Below are positions 43,936 through 54,486 of a stretch of 64,000 bases of DNA, piece by piece; position 1 is the stretch's first letter, and the number at the start of each line of letters is the position of its first letter. This DNA comes from Cytophagales bacterium Alg240-R148 (GTDB lineage Bacteria > Bacteroidota > Bacteroidia > Cytophagales > Cyclobacteriaceae): the NCBI GenBank assembly GCA_900537185.1, contig LS999826.1, forward strand, positions 857,521 through 921,520. The letters run 5' to 3'. The notes beneath the pieces are model-generated. The model saw nothing but the letters and a program-made list of their open reading frames with translations. It had not been told where the DNA came from and ran no database searches. The position numbers were made by a program, and so were the translations under genes.

Positions 43936-43965
43936 TTTGAATTGATACTAAACCCTATATCTTTA
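43936..43965 (+). promoter_or_regulatory. susC promoter
   Basis: TTTG (43936-43939), 18-bp spacer, TATCTTTA (43958-43965), one mismatch to TAnnTTTG. The expected transcript start is about 20 nt before the susC ATG. Confidence 0.65.
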
Positions 43966-43992
43966 AATAATACTATTTAATAACAGTTAATT

Positions 43993-46947
43993 ATGAAACA
44001 TAGTTTACTAGTATGTATGTTGTTGTTTTTGTCTTTTTCCTTTGTGATGGGGCAAAAGCAAGATGTCTCTGGTAGAGTGACAGACGTCGGAGACGGCTCT
44101 GGTTTACCAGGTGTGAGCATTGTAGTAAAAGGTACGTCAACAGGTACTGTTACCGATGCAGATGGAAATTTTTCTATTAAGGCAGATAGCCAAACTGTCC
44201 TTATATTTTCAATGGTGGGTTATGCTAGTCAAGAAATTGAAGTAGGAAACCAGTCCAGCATGCAGATTCAATTGCAAACGGACGTAACGCAATTATCAGA
44301 AGTGGTGGTAATCGGATATGGTGCGGTCAAAAAAGAGGACGCTACCGGAGCCATTGCTACCGTAGGAGAAGAAAAGTTCAACAAAGGGGCCATCGCGTCT
44401 CCTGCTGATCTTATTGCAGGTAAAATGGCAGGTGTTCAGGTTACCAATGGTGGTGGAGCTCCAGGTGCGGGTGCTACCATTAGAATTAGAGGGGGTGCTT
44501 CTTTATCGGCCTCTAACGATCCATTAATTGTTGTGGACGACATGGTCCTAGACAACGACGGAATTGCTGGTATGAGAAACCCTCTGAATGCCATCAACCC
44601 CAATGACATTGCATCGTTCACTGTTTTGAAAGATGCTTCTGCTACCGCTATTTACGGTTCTCGCGCTTCCAATGGTGTTATTATCATTACCACTAAGTCT
44701 GGAAGGGCTGGAGACAAATTAAAGGTGACTTATTCAGGGAACGTATCCGTTGGAACACCAACTAAATTTGTTGACAATTTAAATGCGGAAGAATTCAGAT
44801 CTGTTATTAATGATTTAGGCAACCAAGATGCCATAGATTTACTAGGAAGTAGCAATACTGATTGGCAGAAAGAAGTTACCAACAGCAGTTATGTAAATAC
44901 AGACCACAATCTAAGTGTGGGTGGTGCTTACAAAAGCTTGCCTTATAGAGTTTCCTTGGGATATTCTGATTTTGGTGGATTGATTAAAACTTCGGGTTTG
45001 GAAAGAATGACTGGTTCGGTCAATTTAACACCCACTCTTTTGGACAACAACTTAAAGCTTAACATCAATTACAAGGGCATGTCTGTGAAAAACAGGTTTG
45101 CGGATCAAGGCGCTCTAGGAGGAGCAGTATTGTTTGATCCTACACAAGCTGTAAAAGATGGCAATGATCTTTACGGTGGATATTATACTTGGATGGATCC
45201 AAACGGTAATAGAAATACCCTTGCGGCAGCCAATCCTTTGGCATTATTAGAACAAAGACAAAATACTTCTACCGTAGCAAGACACATTGCCAATCTAAAG
45301 GCAGTTTATAGTTTGCCTTGGGTTACCGGTTTAAAGGCAAGTGTCAACCTTGGTATAGACTATTCCAGTAGCAAAGGAGTGGATGAAGTATCGGATAAAG
45401 CATCTTGGATGGAAAATTCAGCCGATGGCAATGGTAGGTACAACGAATACAGCCAAACCAAAAGAAACAGGTTGCTTGACTTCTATTTGGATTATGAAAA
45501 AGACTTGAGTAGCATCAACAGTAAGATTTCCGCAATGGGTGGATATTCGTATCAGCATTTGTGGAGAGAGCAAGGGCAAGAGATTCCAATGGATTTTAAT
45601 AGAGAAAACGTTAAAGGAGATACTCTGGATGCGCGGCCATCTGAAAGGTATTTGATTTCTGTATTTGCTAGGTTGAACTACGAATTTAAAGAAAAATATT
45701 TGCTGACTTTAAGCTGGAGAAGGGACCATACCTCTGCTTTTTATGCTTCCAACAATGCCTATGGAGATTTTCCTTCCGTGGCCTTGGCATGGAAAATGAA
45801 AAAAGAAAATTTCCTTCAAAATGTGGACATGGTTTCCAATATGAAAATGCGTTTTGGATACGGTGTTACAGGACAGCAAGGAATTGCCAATGATTACCCT
45901 GCCTTGGCCAGGTATACCTATGGCCAGAATACAGCTTCTTATCAAATGGGCAACGAATTCATCAATACTTTAAGGCCAGAGGGTTACAACCCCAATATTA
46001 AGTGGGAAGAAACAACCACCCTCAATTTAGGTTTAGATTTCGAATTGTTTAATAGTAGATTGAACGGTTCCATTGATGTTTACAACAAGGAGTCCAATGA
46101 CTTATTGAACTTTATTTCGGTACCTGCTGGATCTAATTTGACGAACCAAATAGATGCCAACGTTGGTCTAATAGAAAACCAAGGGATTGAATTTGCTCTT
46201 TCTACCTTTCCAGTATCCAACCAAGATGTTGTTTGGGAGTTGGGTTTTAATGTAACCCATAATAAAAATGAGATCAAGAAACTACTTACCGTGGACGACC
46301 CAGACTACTTAGGCGTAGAAACAGGTGGGATTTCAGGTGGAGTTGGCAACAATGTCCAAATCCATAAAGTAGGAGAGTCTACTAATTCTTTTTATGTTTT
46401 CGAGCAAGTATACAACGATGCAGGTATTCCAATTGAAGGGCTTTACGTAGATAGAAATGGGGATGGAGTAATCACCAATGAGGATAAATATGTTTACAAT
46501 GGCCCTAATGCCGATGTATTCTTTGGTATCAACACCAATGTAAATTACAAAAACTGGAATTTTAGTTTTTCTGGTAGAGCCAATTTCGGAAACTATGTTT
46601 ACAACAACGTAGATTCTGACAAAGGTGTTATGAAAAGGTTGTACAACAACAATTACACTTCTAATGTGTCCAGTGATGTACAAAATACAATGTTCTTCCA
46701 AGAGCAATACTGGTCAGATTATTACGTGCAAAATGCCTCCTTTTTCAGAATGGACAACATTTCCCTTTCGTATGACTTCAATTCAATAATTGGAGGGAAA
46801 GCAGATTTAAGGTTGTACACCACTGTTCAAAATGCTTTTGTAGTTACAGATTACAAAGGGATTGACCCAGAAATTAGCGGCGGGATTGACAACAACGTTT
46901 ATCCAAGGCCTCGTACTTTCCTTTTCGGTGTAAAACTTGACTTTTAA
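43993..46947 (+). CDS. susC: SusC-type TonB-dependent outer-membrane transporter
   Basis: 984 residues. A signal peptide ending in VMGQ is followed by a carboxypeptidase-regulatory-like domain (GRVTDVGDGSGLPGVSIVVKG...VTDADGNFSI). The SusC linker VVIGYGAVKKEDATGAI leads to the plug with IRIRGGASLSASNDPLIVVDD and a 22-strand barrel closing in RTFLFGVKLDF. SusC forms a bin-lid complex with SusD and imports oligosaccharides using TonB energy. It is the first gene of the plus arm (susC - susD - susE - GH13 - GH13) with its own promoter and upstream LacI operator. Starch or maltodextrin as substrate is inferred from the GH13/GH31 neighbours. Confidence 0.96.
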   Translation: MKHSLLVCMLLFLSFSFVMGQKQDVSGRVTDVGDGSGLPGVSIVVKGTSTGTVTDADGNFSIKADSQTVLIFSMVGYASQEIEVGNQSSMQIQLQTDVTQLSEVVVIGYGAVKKEDATGAIATVGEEKFNKGAIASPADLIAGKMAGVQVTNGGGAPGAGATIRIRGGASLSASNDPLIVVDDMVLDNDGIAGMRNPLNAINPNDIASFTVLKDASATAIYGSRASNGVIIITTKSGRAGDKLKVTYSGNVSVGTPTKFVDNLNAEEFRSVINDLGNQDAIDLLGSSNTDWQKEVTNSSYVNTDHNLSVGGAYKSLPYRVSLGYSDFGGLIKTSGLERMTGSVNLTPTLLDNNLKLNINYKGMSVKNRFADQGALGGAVLFDPTQAVKDGNDLYGGYYTWMDPNGNRNTLAAANPLALLEQRQNTSTVARHIANLKAVYSLPWVTGLKASVNLGIDYSSSKGVDEVSDKASWMENSADGNGRYNEYSQTKRNRLLDFYLDYEKDLSSINSKISAMGGYSYQHLWREQGQEIPMDFNRENVKGDTLDARPSERYLISVFARLNYEFKEKYLLTLSWRRDHTSAFYASNNAYGDFPSVALAWKMKKENFLQNVDMVSNMKMRFGYGVTGQQGIANDYPALARYTYGQNTASYQMGNEFINTLRPEGYNPNIKWEETTTLNLGLDFELFNSRLNGSIDVYNKESNDLLNFISVPAGSNLTNQIDANVGLIENQGIEFALSTFPVSNQDVVWELGFNVTHNKNEIKKLLTVDDPDYLGVETGGISGGVGNNVQIHKVGESTNSFYVFEQVYNDAGIPIEGLYVDRNGDGVITNEDKYVYNGPNADVFFGINTNVNYKNWNFSFSGRANFGNYVYNNVDSDKGVMKRLYNNNYTSNVSSDVQNTMFFQEQYWSDYYVQNASFFRMDNISLSYDFNSIIGGKADLRLYTTVQNAFVVTDYKGIDPEISGGIDNNVYPRPRTFLFGVKLDF

Positions 46948-46958
46948 TAAATAGAGCC

Positions 46959-48548
46959 ATGAACAAATTAAAAAATAAAATAATCGCGGGCATCTTTGTA
47001 TTGCTTACAGCCACCAGCTGTTTCAATGATTTAGATGTGGTGCCATTGGATCAAAATGTAGTTACGTCGGCTTCTGTTTATGACGACCCAGGTGCCTACA
47101 AACAAGTATTGGCCAAATTGTATGCTGTTTTGGCATTGAGTGGTCAGTCTGGCCCAGATGGTCAGCCAGATATTTCTGGAATTGATGAAGGTTTTTCTAA
47201 TTACATACGACAATACTGGAAGGCACAACAGCTTACTACAGATGAAACTATCATCGCATGGAAAGATGGTACCATTCATGATTTGCACAACCAAGTTTGG
47301 ACGCCTTCCAATGAATTTATTACTGCCATGTACAACAGAATATTTTACATGGTTTCATTGTCCAATGAATTTTTAAGAGAATCTACAACTGAAAAGTTAA
47401 ACGAAAGAAGTGTGCCAGACGACATAAAAGCCGATGTTCAAGTTTACAGAGCTGAAGCGAGGTTGTTGAGGGCCATGGCTTACTACCATGCCTTGGACAT
47501 GTTTGGCAATGTGCCATTTGTTACTGAGGCAGATGGGGTTGGAGCATTTTTGCCTCAACAAATAGAAAGAGCGGATTTATTCTCATTTGTAGAATCAGAA
47601 TTATTGGCAATTGAATCAGAATTATTGGATGCCGGACAAAATGTATATGGTCGAGTAGACAAAGGTGCTGCATGGATGCTCTTAAGCAAATTGTATTTAA
47701 ATGCAGAAGTGTATATTGGTGCTGACAAGTACGATGAAGCCATAGTGTATTCTTCAAAAGTAGCCAATGCAGCATATGCGTTAGAGACAGAATACAGCAA
47801 TTTATTTACTGCTGATAATGGCAATGCCAGTGGAATTATATTCGCGGTGCCATTTGATGGGGATAGAACAAGAACTTGGGGTGGTATGACGTTTTTAATC
47901 CACGCTTCAGTGGGTGGAACCATGGACCCAAAAGGATTTGGTATAGACGGAGGCTGGTGGGGCTTAAGAACCACTGAAGCTTTTGTGGATAAGTGGGCCG
48001 ATATTTCAGGAAACACGGATGCCAGGGCTATGATGCATACCGATGGACAGACATTGGAAATAGACGATCCTTTTGAATTTACACAAGGGTATGCAATTAC
48101 CAAATATACCAATATGAACTCCAACGGGTCTGCAGGTCAAAGAGAAGACTTTCCAGATACTGATTTTGTGATGTTTCGATTGGCCGATGCCTATTTGATG
48201 TATGCCGAGGCAGTGCTTCGGGGTGGTTCTGGAGGAGATGTTACGACTGCTCTTGGGTATGTAAATGCCTTAAGAAACAGAGCATATGGTGATAATTCAG
48301 GAAATATTGCTGCAGGAGACCTTACTCTGGACTTTGTTTTAGACGAAAGATCAAGAGAACTGTATTGGGAAGGGCACAGAAGAACCGATTTGATTCGATT
48401 TGGTAAGTTCAGTGAATCGGATTATGTATGGCCTTGGAAAGGTGGTGTGCGAGACGGTGTTTCAACCAATTCAAAATTTGATCTTTTCCCAATTCCTTCA
48501 TCGGACATGGGGGCCAATACCAACTTGAAACAAAATACTGGTTATTAA
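46959..48548 (+). CDS. susD: SusD/RagB-type starch-binding lipoprotein
   Basis: 529 residues with lipobox TATSC (Cys21). Typical SusD architecture: an N-terminal SusD-like domain with LDVVPLDQNVVTSASVYDD and YRAEARLLRAMAYYHALDMFGNVPFV (in part), TPR-like helices, and a C-terminal RagB domain with DERSRELYWEGHRRTDLIRFGKF near the end. It is the surface lid that captures glycans for SusC, 11 bp after susC. Confidence 0.96.
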   Translation: MNKLKNKIIAGIFVLLTATSCFNDLDVVPLDQNVVTSASVYDDPGAYKQVLAKLYAVLALSGQSGPDGQPDISGIDEGFSNYIRQYWKAQQLTTDETIIAWKDGTIHDLHNQVWTPSNEFITAMYNRIFYMVSLSNEFLRESTTEKLNERSVPDDIKADVQVYRAEARLLRAMAYYHALDMFGNVPFVTEADGVGAFLPQQIERADLFSFVESELLAIESELLDAGQNVYGRVDKGAAWMLLSKLYLNAEVYIGADKYDEAIVYSSKVANAAYALETEYSNLFTADNGNASGIIFAVPFDGDRTRTWGGMTFLIHASVGGTMDPKGFGIDGGWWGLRTTEAFVDKWADISGNTDARAMMHTDGQTLEIDDPFEFTQGYAITKYTNMNSNGSAGQREDFPDTDFVMFRLADAYLMYAEAVLRGGSGGDVTTALGYVNALRNRAYGDNSGNIAAGDLTLDFVLDERSRELYWEGHRRTDLIRFGKFSESDYVWPWKGGVRDGVSTNSKFDLFPIPSSDMGANTNLKQNTGY

Positions 48549-48570
48549 CAATCCTCAAACAGAAAATCAA

Positions 48571-49614
48571 ATGAAAAATATTAAATATATACTTTCAGCT
48601 TTGATGCTGGCATGGGTCGTTATGGCCTGTGAAGACGAAGGGAAAAACACTCGGTTGAATATAAATTCGCCCGCGCTGTTGAGTTTTCCAGAAAACAATA
48701 CCGCATATGTATTGGTTGAAGAGGACCAAGACAAACCGTTGGCACCGATTACATGGAGTGCAGCAGATTTTGGATTTGAAGCAGCAACTACCTACCAGGT
48801 AGAAGTGGACAAATCAGATGGTGATTTTAGTGCTCCAGCTGTAGTGAGTACAACCAACGAGTTAGAAGCAATTTTAACTGTAGGGGAGTTCAATTCCTTG
48901 CTAAAACTGTTGGACATTGAGGTAGGGCAAGCAGCCAACCTTAAAATTAGGGTAGTGGCTTCTGTAAATGAAAATGTTGAAGAGGTAATCTCTGAACCCA
49001 TTAGTATTTCTGTAGTGACATTTGAAGCTTTGATTGTTTATCCAAAAATTTATGTGCCAGGTGCGCACAATGGTTGGGATCCATCCAATGAGTTTACAGC
49101 CCTGTATTCTAAAGATTTTAATGATAAATACGAAGGGTACATCCAATTTGACGCGAACAACCTTTTTAAGTTTACACCGGCACCCAATTGGGATACGGAT
49201 TGGGGAGACGATGGAGCAGATGGTTCGTTGGATGTGAAAGGAGCTAATATAGAAGTTGCAGCTGCTGGATACTACAAAGTAAATGTAGACGTAGCGGCAC
49301 TTACCTATTCTTTAGAGGCGCAGTCTTGGGGGGTTATCGGAGATGCTACTCCAGGCGAATGGGCTACCGACACGGATTTTACATATGATGCTGCCAACAA
49401 CGTTTTGACGGTTACATTGGATTTAGTCGGAGGCAAACAAATTAAATTCCGAGCCAATGATGATTGGGGAGTGAATTATGGAGACCTTGAAGGAGATGGT
49501 ATATTGGATACAGAGAATGACAATAACATAAATATCGCAGAATCAGGTAATTATACAATTACTTTGAATTTTGGAAATGGACCTGTGTACAGCTACACAC
49601 TCGTTAAAAATTAA
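48571..49614 (+). CDS. SusE/SusF-like outer-membrane starch-binding lipoprotein
   Basis: 347 residues with lipobox VMAC (Cys20). An N-terminal SusE Ig-like domain (FPENNTAYVLV...PITWSAADF) is followed by two tandem SusE/F starch-binding modules. These start VYPKIYVPGAHNGWDPSN (about 155-245) and WGVIGDATPGEWATDTD (about 250-345). Trp and Tyr residues in both can stack on glucose rings. It is surface exposed and 22 bp after susD. Two modules rather than the three of SusF match SusE. Confidence 0.9.
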   Translation: MKNIKYILSALMLAWVVMACEDEGKNTRLNINSPALLSFPENNTAYVLVEEDQDKPLAPITWSAADFGFEAATTYQVEVDKSDGDFSAPAVVSTTNELEAILTVGEFNSLLKLLDIEVGQAANLKIRVVASVNENVEEVISEPISISVVTFEALIVYPKIYVPGAHNGWDPSNEFTALYSKDFNDKYEGYIQFDANNLFKFTPAPNWDTDWGDDGADGSLDVKGANIEVAAAGYYKVNVDVAALTYSLEAQSWGVIGDATPGEWATDTDFTYDAANNVLTVTLDLVGGKQIKFRANDDWGVNYGDLEGDGILDTENDNNINIAESGNYTITLNFGNGPVYSYTLVKN

Positions 49615-49759
49615 TAGTATTACTTTACAAACCACTAGTTGATTTTTGGTTCAAAACACTCGGTGTAAATAAGTGAAGATGGTGTTTTGGGAGTGCAAGC
49701 TTTCAAATCACCCCTTTGCTTTTTTTTTGTCAATTTTTTCTAAAAAACATGCCACTACT

Positions 49760-52700
49760 ATGAAACATCTACTACTGCTCTTAGGTTGTTTTGCCTGCTT
49801 TCTTACTGCCTCCGGGCAGGTCACAGTTGAGCCTGAATTCCCAGCCTCTAACGAATCCGTTACCATCACTTACGACGCGAGCCAAGGATCTTCTAATTTA
49901 CAAGGAGCGGCCAAAGTTTTTATGCACTCGGGTGTTATTATCGATGCGCCAACAGGAACAGATTGGCAGCATGTGGTGGGCGATTGGGGCGATCCCAATT
50001 CACCAGGAGAAATGACCAACATTGGAACCGATTTATGGTCCATTACCCTTACGCCAAATGAGTATTATAGTGCAGGAGGGCTAGAAGCTGGCACCCAAGT
50101 ATTTCGATTGGGTATGGTATTTAGAGAAGCTGGCCCTTGTGGTGGTTACAATGGGGCATCCAATAGTTGTGCCGAAGGGAAAACCGATGCTGGGAGTGAT
50201 TTTTTCGTTGATATGTCAGATGGCTCTTTAACTGGGAAGTGGAATGCGCCTTTGGAATTTCCAAAATTTGTTGATGTGAATGAAGGCGTTTTAATCGATT
50301 TTGAAACCAACCTGGATGCCGATATTGCCTTGTACGTCAACAATACCTTGTACCACCAAGAATTGGCCAGTAAATCGTTGCAAGTAACCTATACTCCTGT
50401 AGTAGCAGGCAATTATGAATTGAAAATTGTTGCAACCTCCGGTTCCGAATCCATAGAAAAAATAGAGCAATTAATTGCGCGTGCGCCAGTAGTGAATGCC
50501 CCCTTGCCCGCCGATGTAACGGCAGGTATCAACTACATAAGTGATACAGAAGTAGTTTTGTGTTTATGGGCACCATTAAAAGAAAGTGTTTATGTAGTAG
50601 GTGAATTCAATGGATTTGAAGTGCAAAGCGCGTACCAATTGAATAAAGATGGAGAATACTTCTGGATTACACTAGATGGCTTAAACTCTGGGCAAGAATA
50701 TGCCTTCCAATATTTGGTGGACGAACACATTTATGTTGCGGATCCCTACGCCGATAAAATTCTTGATCCAGACGATGCTTTTATCCCTGCTTCCATTTAT
50801 CCCAACTTAAAAACATACCCAGCAGAAGCTTTGCATGCAGAATGGTACAAAAATAGATTGTCCGTATTGGAAACTGGCCAGACAACTTTTACCTGGGAAG
50901 TAGTTAATTTTGAAAGGCCAGAAAAGGAAAATTTGATAGTCTATGAATTGTTAATTAGGGACTTTTTTGATCCGGACAACAGGAGTTATGACAATTTGAT
51001 AGATACATTGAATTATATAAAAAAACTAGGGGTTAATGCCATCGAACTGATGCCAATAATGGAGTTCAACGGAAATGAAAGTTGGGGGTACAATACTACG
51101 TTTTTCTTCGCGCCAGACAAAGCCTACGGGAGTAAAACGACATTAAAAAAGCTGGTGGATGAAGCACATAAAATGGGGATAGCAGTGGTGCTGGACATAG
51201 TCCTTAACCACAACGATGTACCATCCCCTTTTGCTGCAATGTACTACGATTTTGATGTTTACCAACCTACTGCTGAAAACCCTTGGTTCAACGTAGAAGC
51301 AAAACATCCCTTTAATGTTTTTAATGATTTTAACCACGAAAGCAGCCATACCCAAATACTAATGGATCAGGTTTTGTCTTATTGGATAAAAGAATACAAA
51401 ATAGATGGGTACCGTTTTGACTTGTCTAAAGGATTCACCCAGCAATTTAATACGGATGTTGGGGCTTGGTCGAGCAGAGACCAAAGCAGAATTGACCTGC
51501 TCAAAAGAATGTACAACAAAGTCCGAACTTACGATGCAAATGCCTATCTCATTTTAGAACATTTTGCGGACAACCAAGAAGAAATAGAATTGGCGAACCA
51601 TGGATTTATGCTTTGGGACAATGGCAACCACCCTGGTACACAAAATGCAATGGGGTTTGCAGAAGATAGCAACTTAGAATGGTACCACTATTCGAATAAA
51701 AATTGGGCCGGTCCTAACAACGTGCAATACATTGAATCACATGATGAAGAAAGGATCAGCTATAAAGTACAAGAGTTTGGCAATACGAGCACCGGCTATA
51801 CTACTAAAACTGTCGAAGAGGCATTGGAACGATCCAAAGGCATCCATGTGTTCAACCAATTGATTCCCGGACCGAAAATGCTTTGGCAATTCGAGGAGTT
51901 GGGGTATGATGTTTCGATCAATGAGGGTGGAAGAACTGGAAATAAGCCTTTAAAATGGTCCTATTTTGAAGAACCAAAAAGGCGAAAACTATATGACTTG
52001 ATAGGGGTGCTGCATAAAATGAAATCCGAATTTTCGGTATTTAAGTCGCACGATATCCAATTGGAAGCAGGTGCAACAGAAAAAAAACAATTTACGATTA
52101 AAAACATTCCTTACCTCCAGGCGCCAACATCCGAAGACGAGGCCAACGTTGTAGTAGTAGGTAATTTTGGAGTAACTTTGCAAGATTTCACATTTACTTT
52201 TCCACATAGTGGCAATTGGTACCATTATTTCAACCAAAATGAACCAACTACTTTGTCGGAAGTCGAAGCAACAATTAGGTTGCAGCCAGGAGAAGTAAGG
52301 GTTTATTTTGATTTTCCGATGCCCTTGCTCCAAGAGGAGCTTTTGGCCCATCTGACCCCATTGGCACCAACGGGTTTTCAAGTGGAGGAGGCTTTGCCCA
52401 ATGGAATCGATTTGAGCTGGGAGGACCAATCTAGCATAGAAACTGGGTATGAGGTTTACAAGTCCATAGATGGTGTTAACTTTACATTACTCATTACTTT
52501 GGATGAAAATACTACCGCTTTTACAGATCATAGTGGTATTTTACCTGAAAAGGAATATTGGTATAAAGTAGTGGCGTTCAATAAAGTGGACGGCATTGCT
52601 TCTGAAGTTAAAAGCGTAATTACGTCTAATTTAATAACATCCTTGGAAGAAACAGCGCATTTATTGTCTGTGTATCCCAACCCGGCAAGGGACCAATTGC

Positions 52701-52888
52701 GCATTGAAAGTGTTGAGGACATTCAAGAAGTTTCGATGTTGGACATGCATGGTAAAATTATAAACAGCTGGCAAATTAACGGTAAAAGCCATGTGTTGAA
52801 CATAGATCAAATAAATCCTGGAGTGTACTGGTTGCGTTTTTGGTATAGAAAGGGTCGAATTAATAAGAAAATCATTATAAACAGGTAA
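49760..52888 (+). CDS. Secreted multi-domain GH13 alpha-amylase with type IX secretion signal
   Basis: 1042 residues from ATG 49760 (MKHLLLLLGCFACFLTASGQ). An upstream in-frame ATG at 49673 would put about 29 residues ahead of the signal peptide. Domains in order are an N-terminal starch-binding-like domain (to about 180), an E-set, a CBM48-like domain (VVLCLWAPLKESVYVVGEFNG) and the GH13 catalytic core. The core shows VVLDIVLNHND, GYRFDLSKGF (Asp nucleophile), LILEHFADNQ (Glu) and YIESHDEERI (Asp). A fibronectin-III domain (LSWEDQSSIETGYEVYKS) and a T9SS type A sorting domain (LSVYPNPARDQL...VYWLRFW) follow. It degrades starch or pullulan outside the cell, so it is the first step of the locus. 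Confidence 0.93.
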   Translation: MKHLLLLLGCFACFLTASGQVTVEPEFPASNESVTITYDASQGSSNLQGAAKVFMHSGVIIDAPTGTDWQHVVGDWGDPNSPGEMTNIGTDLWSITLTPNEYYSAGGLEAGTQVFRLGMVFREAGPCGGYNGASNSCAEGKTDAGSDFFVDMSDGSLTGKWNAPLEFPKFVDVNEGVLIDFETNLDADIALYVNNTLYHQELASKSLQVTYTPVVAGNYELKIVATSGSESIEKIEQLIARAPVVNAPLPADVTAGINYISDTEVVLCLWAPLKESVYVVGEFNGFEVQSAYQLNKDGEYFWITLDGLNSGQEYAFQYLVDEHIYVADPYADKILDPDDAFIPASIYPNLKTYPAEALHAEWYKNRLSVLETGQTTFTWEVVNFERPEKENLIVYELLIRDFFDPDNRSYDNLIDTLNYIKKLGVNAIELMPIMEFNGNESWGYNTTFFFAPDKAYGSKTTLKKLVDEAHKMGIAVVLDIVLNHNDVPSPFAAMYYDFDVYQPTAENPWFNVEAKHPFNVFNDFNHESSHTQILMDQVLSYWIKEYKIDGYRFDLSKGFTQQFNTDVGAWSSRDQSRIDLLKRMYNKVRTYDANAYLILEHFADNQEEIELANHGFMLWDNGNHPGTQNAMGFAEDSNLEWYHYSNKNWAGPNNVQYIESHDEERISYKVQEFGNTSTGYTTKTVEEALERSKGIHVFNQLIPGPKMLWQFEELGYDVSINEGGRTGNKPLKWSYFEEPKRRKLYDLIGVLHKMKSEFSVFKSHDIQLEAGATEKKQFTIKNIPYLQAPTSEDEANVVVVGNFGVTLQDFTFTFPHSGNWYHYFNQNEPTTLSEVEATIRLQPGEVRVYFDFPMPLLQEELLAHLTPLAPTGFQVEEALPNGIDLSWEDQSSIETGYEVYKSIDGVNFTLLITLDENTTAFTDHSGILPEKEYWYKVVAFNKVDGIASEVKSVITSNLITSLEETAHLLSVYPNPARDQLRIESVEDIQEVSMLDMHGKIINSWQINGKSHVLNIDQINPGVYWLRFWYRKGRINKKIIINR

Positions 52889-52908
52889 TCGAATTGCCGT
52901 TTAATACA

Positions 52909-54483
52909 ATGGATATGAAACAAATTTTATTAGGGCTCTGCACAGGGCTATTGTTACTGAGTTGTGCTGAAAAGAATGCAGTACAAAAAAATCTTAATTG
53001 GCCGAAGGGCATCACCTACGAAATATTTGTCCAATCTTTTGCTGATTCTGATGGCAACGGAGTAGGGGACTTTAACGGAATGACTTCCAAATTGCCCTAC
53101 TTAGAAACATTGGGTGTTGAAGCCATTTGGTTGATGCCCATCATGCCTTCTCCAAGTTACCATAAATACGATGTTGTAGATTATTACGATGTCCATCCAG
53201 ACTATGGCACCATGGAAGACTTTAAAACATTCGTGAAAGAAGCACATCAGCGCAACATAAGGGTTGTGATTGACCTGGTAATCAACCATTCCTCTTCTAA
53301 ACACGATTGGTTTGTAGAGGCATCAAAAGGAACGGACAACGCATATAGAGAATATTATGTTTGGGCAGATAAAGATTCAATAGCGGAAGAAATTGCAAAA
53401 AAAGAAATCTCAATGGATTCTGACAACATCACCCAATGGCATGCCGTGAATGGAGACACAACTTCCGAACATTATTATGGTTTTTTTAATGGTGGCATGC
53501 CAGATTTGAATTTTGACAGCCCCAAATTAAGAGCAGAGGTTTATAAGATTGGCGCCTTTTGGTTGCAAGAAGTTGGGGTAGATGGATTTCGGTTGGATGC
53601 CGCCAAACACATTTACCCGGATGATAGGGCAGAAGATAACCATGCTTTTTGGGAAGAATTTATAAATGAAATGAGACAATACAATCCCAACGTATACACA
53701 GTAGGAGAAGTGTGGGACAAATCCGATAAAGTGGCTCCGTATGCCAAAGGTTTTAGTGCGCTATTTAATTTTGATTTGGCCTTCAGTATTTTGGCTTCTG
53801 TGCAAAATGAAACATCGTCCGCTGTTAAAATTGAAGGGCCAACTTGGAAACCAATACAAAACAAAAGTTTTATTGATGGCTACTTAGAAAACAACCAATT
53901 GTATACCTCTGTGAACAAAGATTTTTTCAGTGCGAATTTTTTAAGCAACCACGACCAAAACCGCGTGATGTCCGTTTTAAATGGAGATATTCAAAAAGCC
54001 AAATTGGCGGCTTCTATACTGCTTACTTTGCCGGGTCAACCTTATATTTACTACGGAGAGGAAATTGGGATGGAAGGTAAGAAACCAGACGAACACATCC
54101 GAGAGCCTATGGTTTGGTCGGATAAAGACAAATCCAATACCAATTGGATTGAAGCCACGTATGCTACTGCTGATAAATTGAAAGGAGTGGAGGACCAGTT
54201 GGCAGATCCAAGCTCTTTGCTCAACCATTACAAAAAAATGATTGCCTTGCGAAGAACCCATGCTGCTCTATCTTCAGAAAGTATTAAAAAGATTGCTTAT
54301 GAGGATGCTGGTGTTATTGCATTCACGAGAGGCGATGGTAGTTATTTGGTGGTACATAATTTTACTTCTAAGGATATTAAATTAAATAAAAAATTGACCA
54401 GCCAACATCCAAAAGTAGTAACAAGCATGGGAAACAATAGAGAAATTATTCCTGCTTTTGGAACTTTAATTCTGAAAAAATAA
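52909..54483 (+). CDS. GH13 lipoprotein, alpha-glucosidase/oligo-glucosidase-like
   Basis: 524 residues from ATG 52909; ATG 52915 (MKQILLGLCTG) gives an equally good signal. Lipobox LLSC. GH13 motifs: YEIFVQSFADSDGNGVGDFNG (in part; the GxGDxxG calcium region typical of GH13 subfamilies 16-31), VIDLVINHSS, DGFRLDAAKHIYP, VYTVGEVWDK and LSNHDQNRVM. PYIYYGEEIGM after region IV fits alpha-glucosidase or oligosaccharide-hydrolysing members. It is last gene of the plus arm, 20 bp after the secreted amylase, with a strong terminator behind it. Probably periplasmic side of the outer membrane. Confidence 0.92.
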   Translation: MDMKQILLGLCTGLLLLSCAEKNAVQKNLNWPKGITYEIFVQSFADSDGNGVGDFNGMTSKLPYLETLGVEAIWLMPIMPSPSYHKYDVVDYYDVHPDYGTMEDFKTFVKEAHQRNIRVVIDLVINHSSSKHDWFVEASKGTDNAYREYYVWADKDSIAEEIAKKEISMDSDNITQWHAVNGDTTSEHYYGFFNGGMPDLNFDSPKLRAEVYKIGAFWLQEVGVDGFRLDAAKHIYPDDRAEDNHAFWEEFINEMRQYNPNVYTVGEVWDKSDKVAPYAKGFSALFNFDLAFSILASVQNETSSAVKIEGPTWKPIQNKSFIDGYLENNQLYTSVNKDFFSANFLSNHDQNRVMSVLNGDIQKAKLAASILLTLPGQPYIYYGEEIGMEGKKPDEHIREPMVWSDKDKSNTNWIEATYATADKLKGVEDQLADPSSLLNHYKKMIALRRTHAALSSESIKKIAYEDAGVIAFTRGDGSYLVVHNFTSKDIKLNKKLTSQHPKVVTSMGNNREIIPAFGTLILKK

Positions 54484-54486
54484 AAA

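Larger units (their letters stand above)
43538..43992. other. Divergent control region between lacI and susC
   Basis: 455 bp without a gene. It holds LacI operator copy 2 (43764-43786) near the middle and the susC promoter at its right end. The AT-rich stretch next to lacI must carry the lacI promoter, but no good -33/-7 pair was found on the minus strand. Confidence 0.5.
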
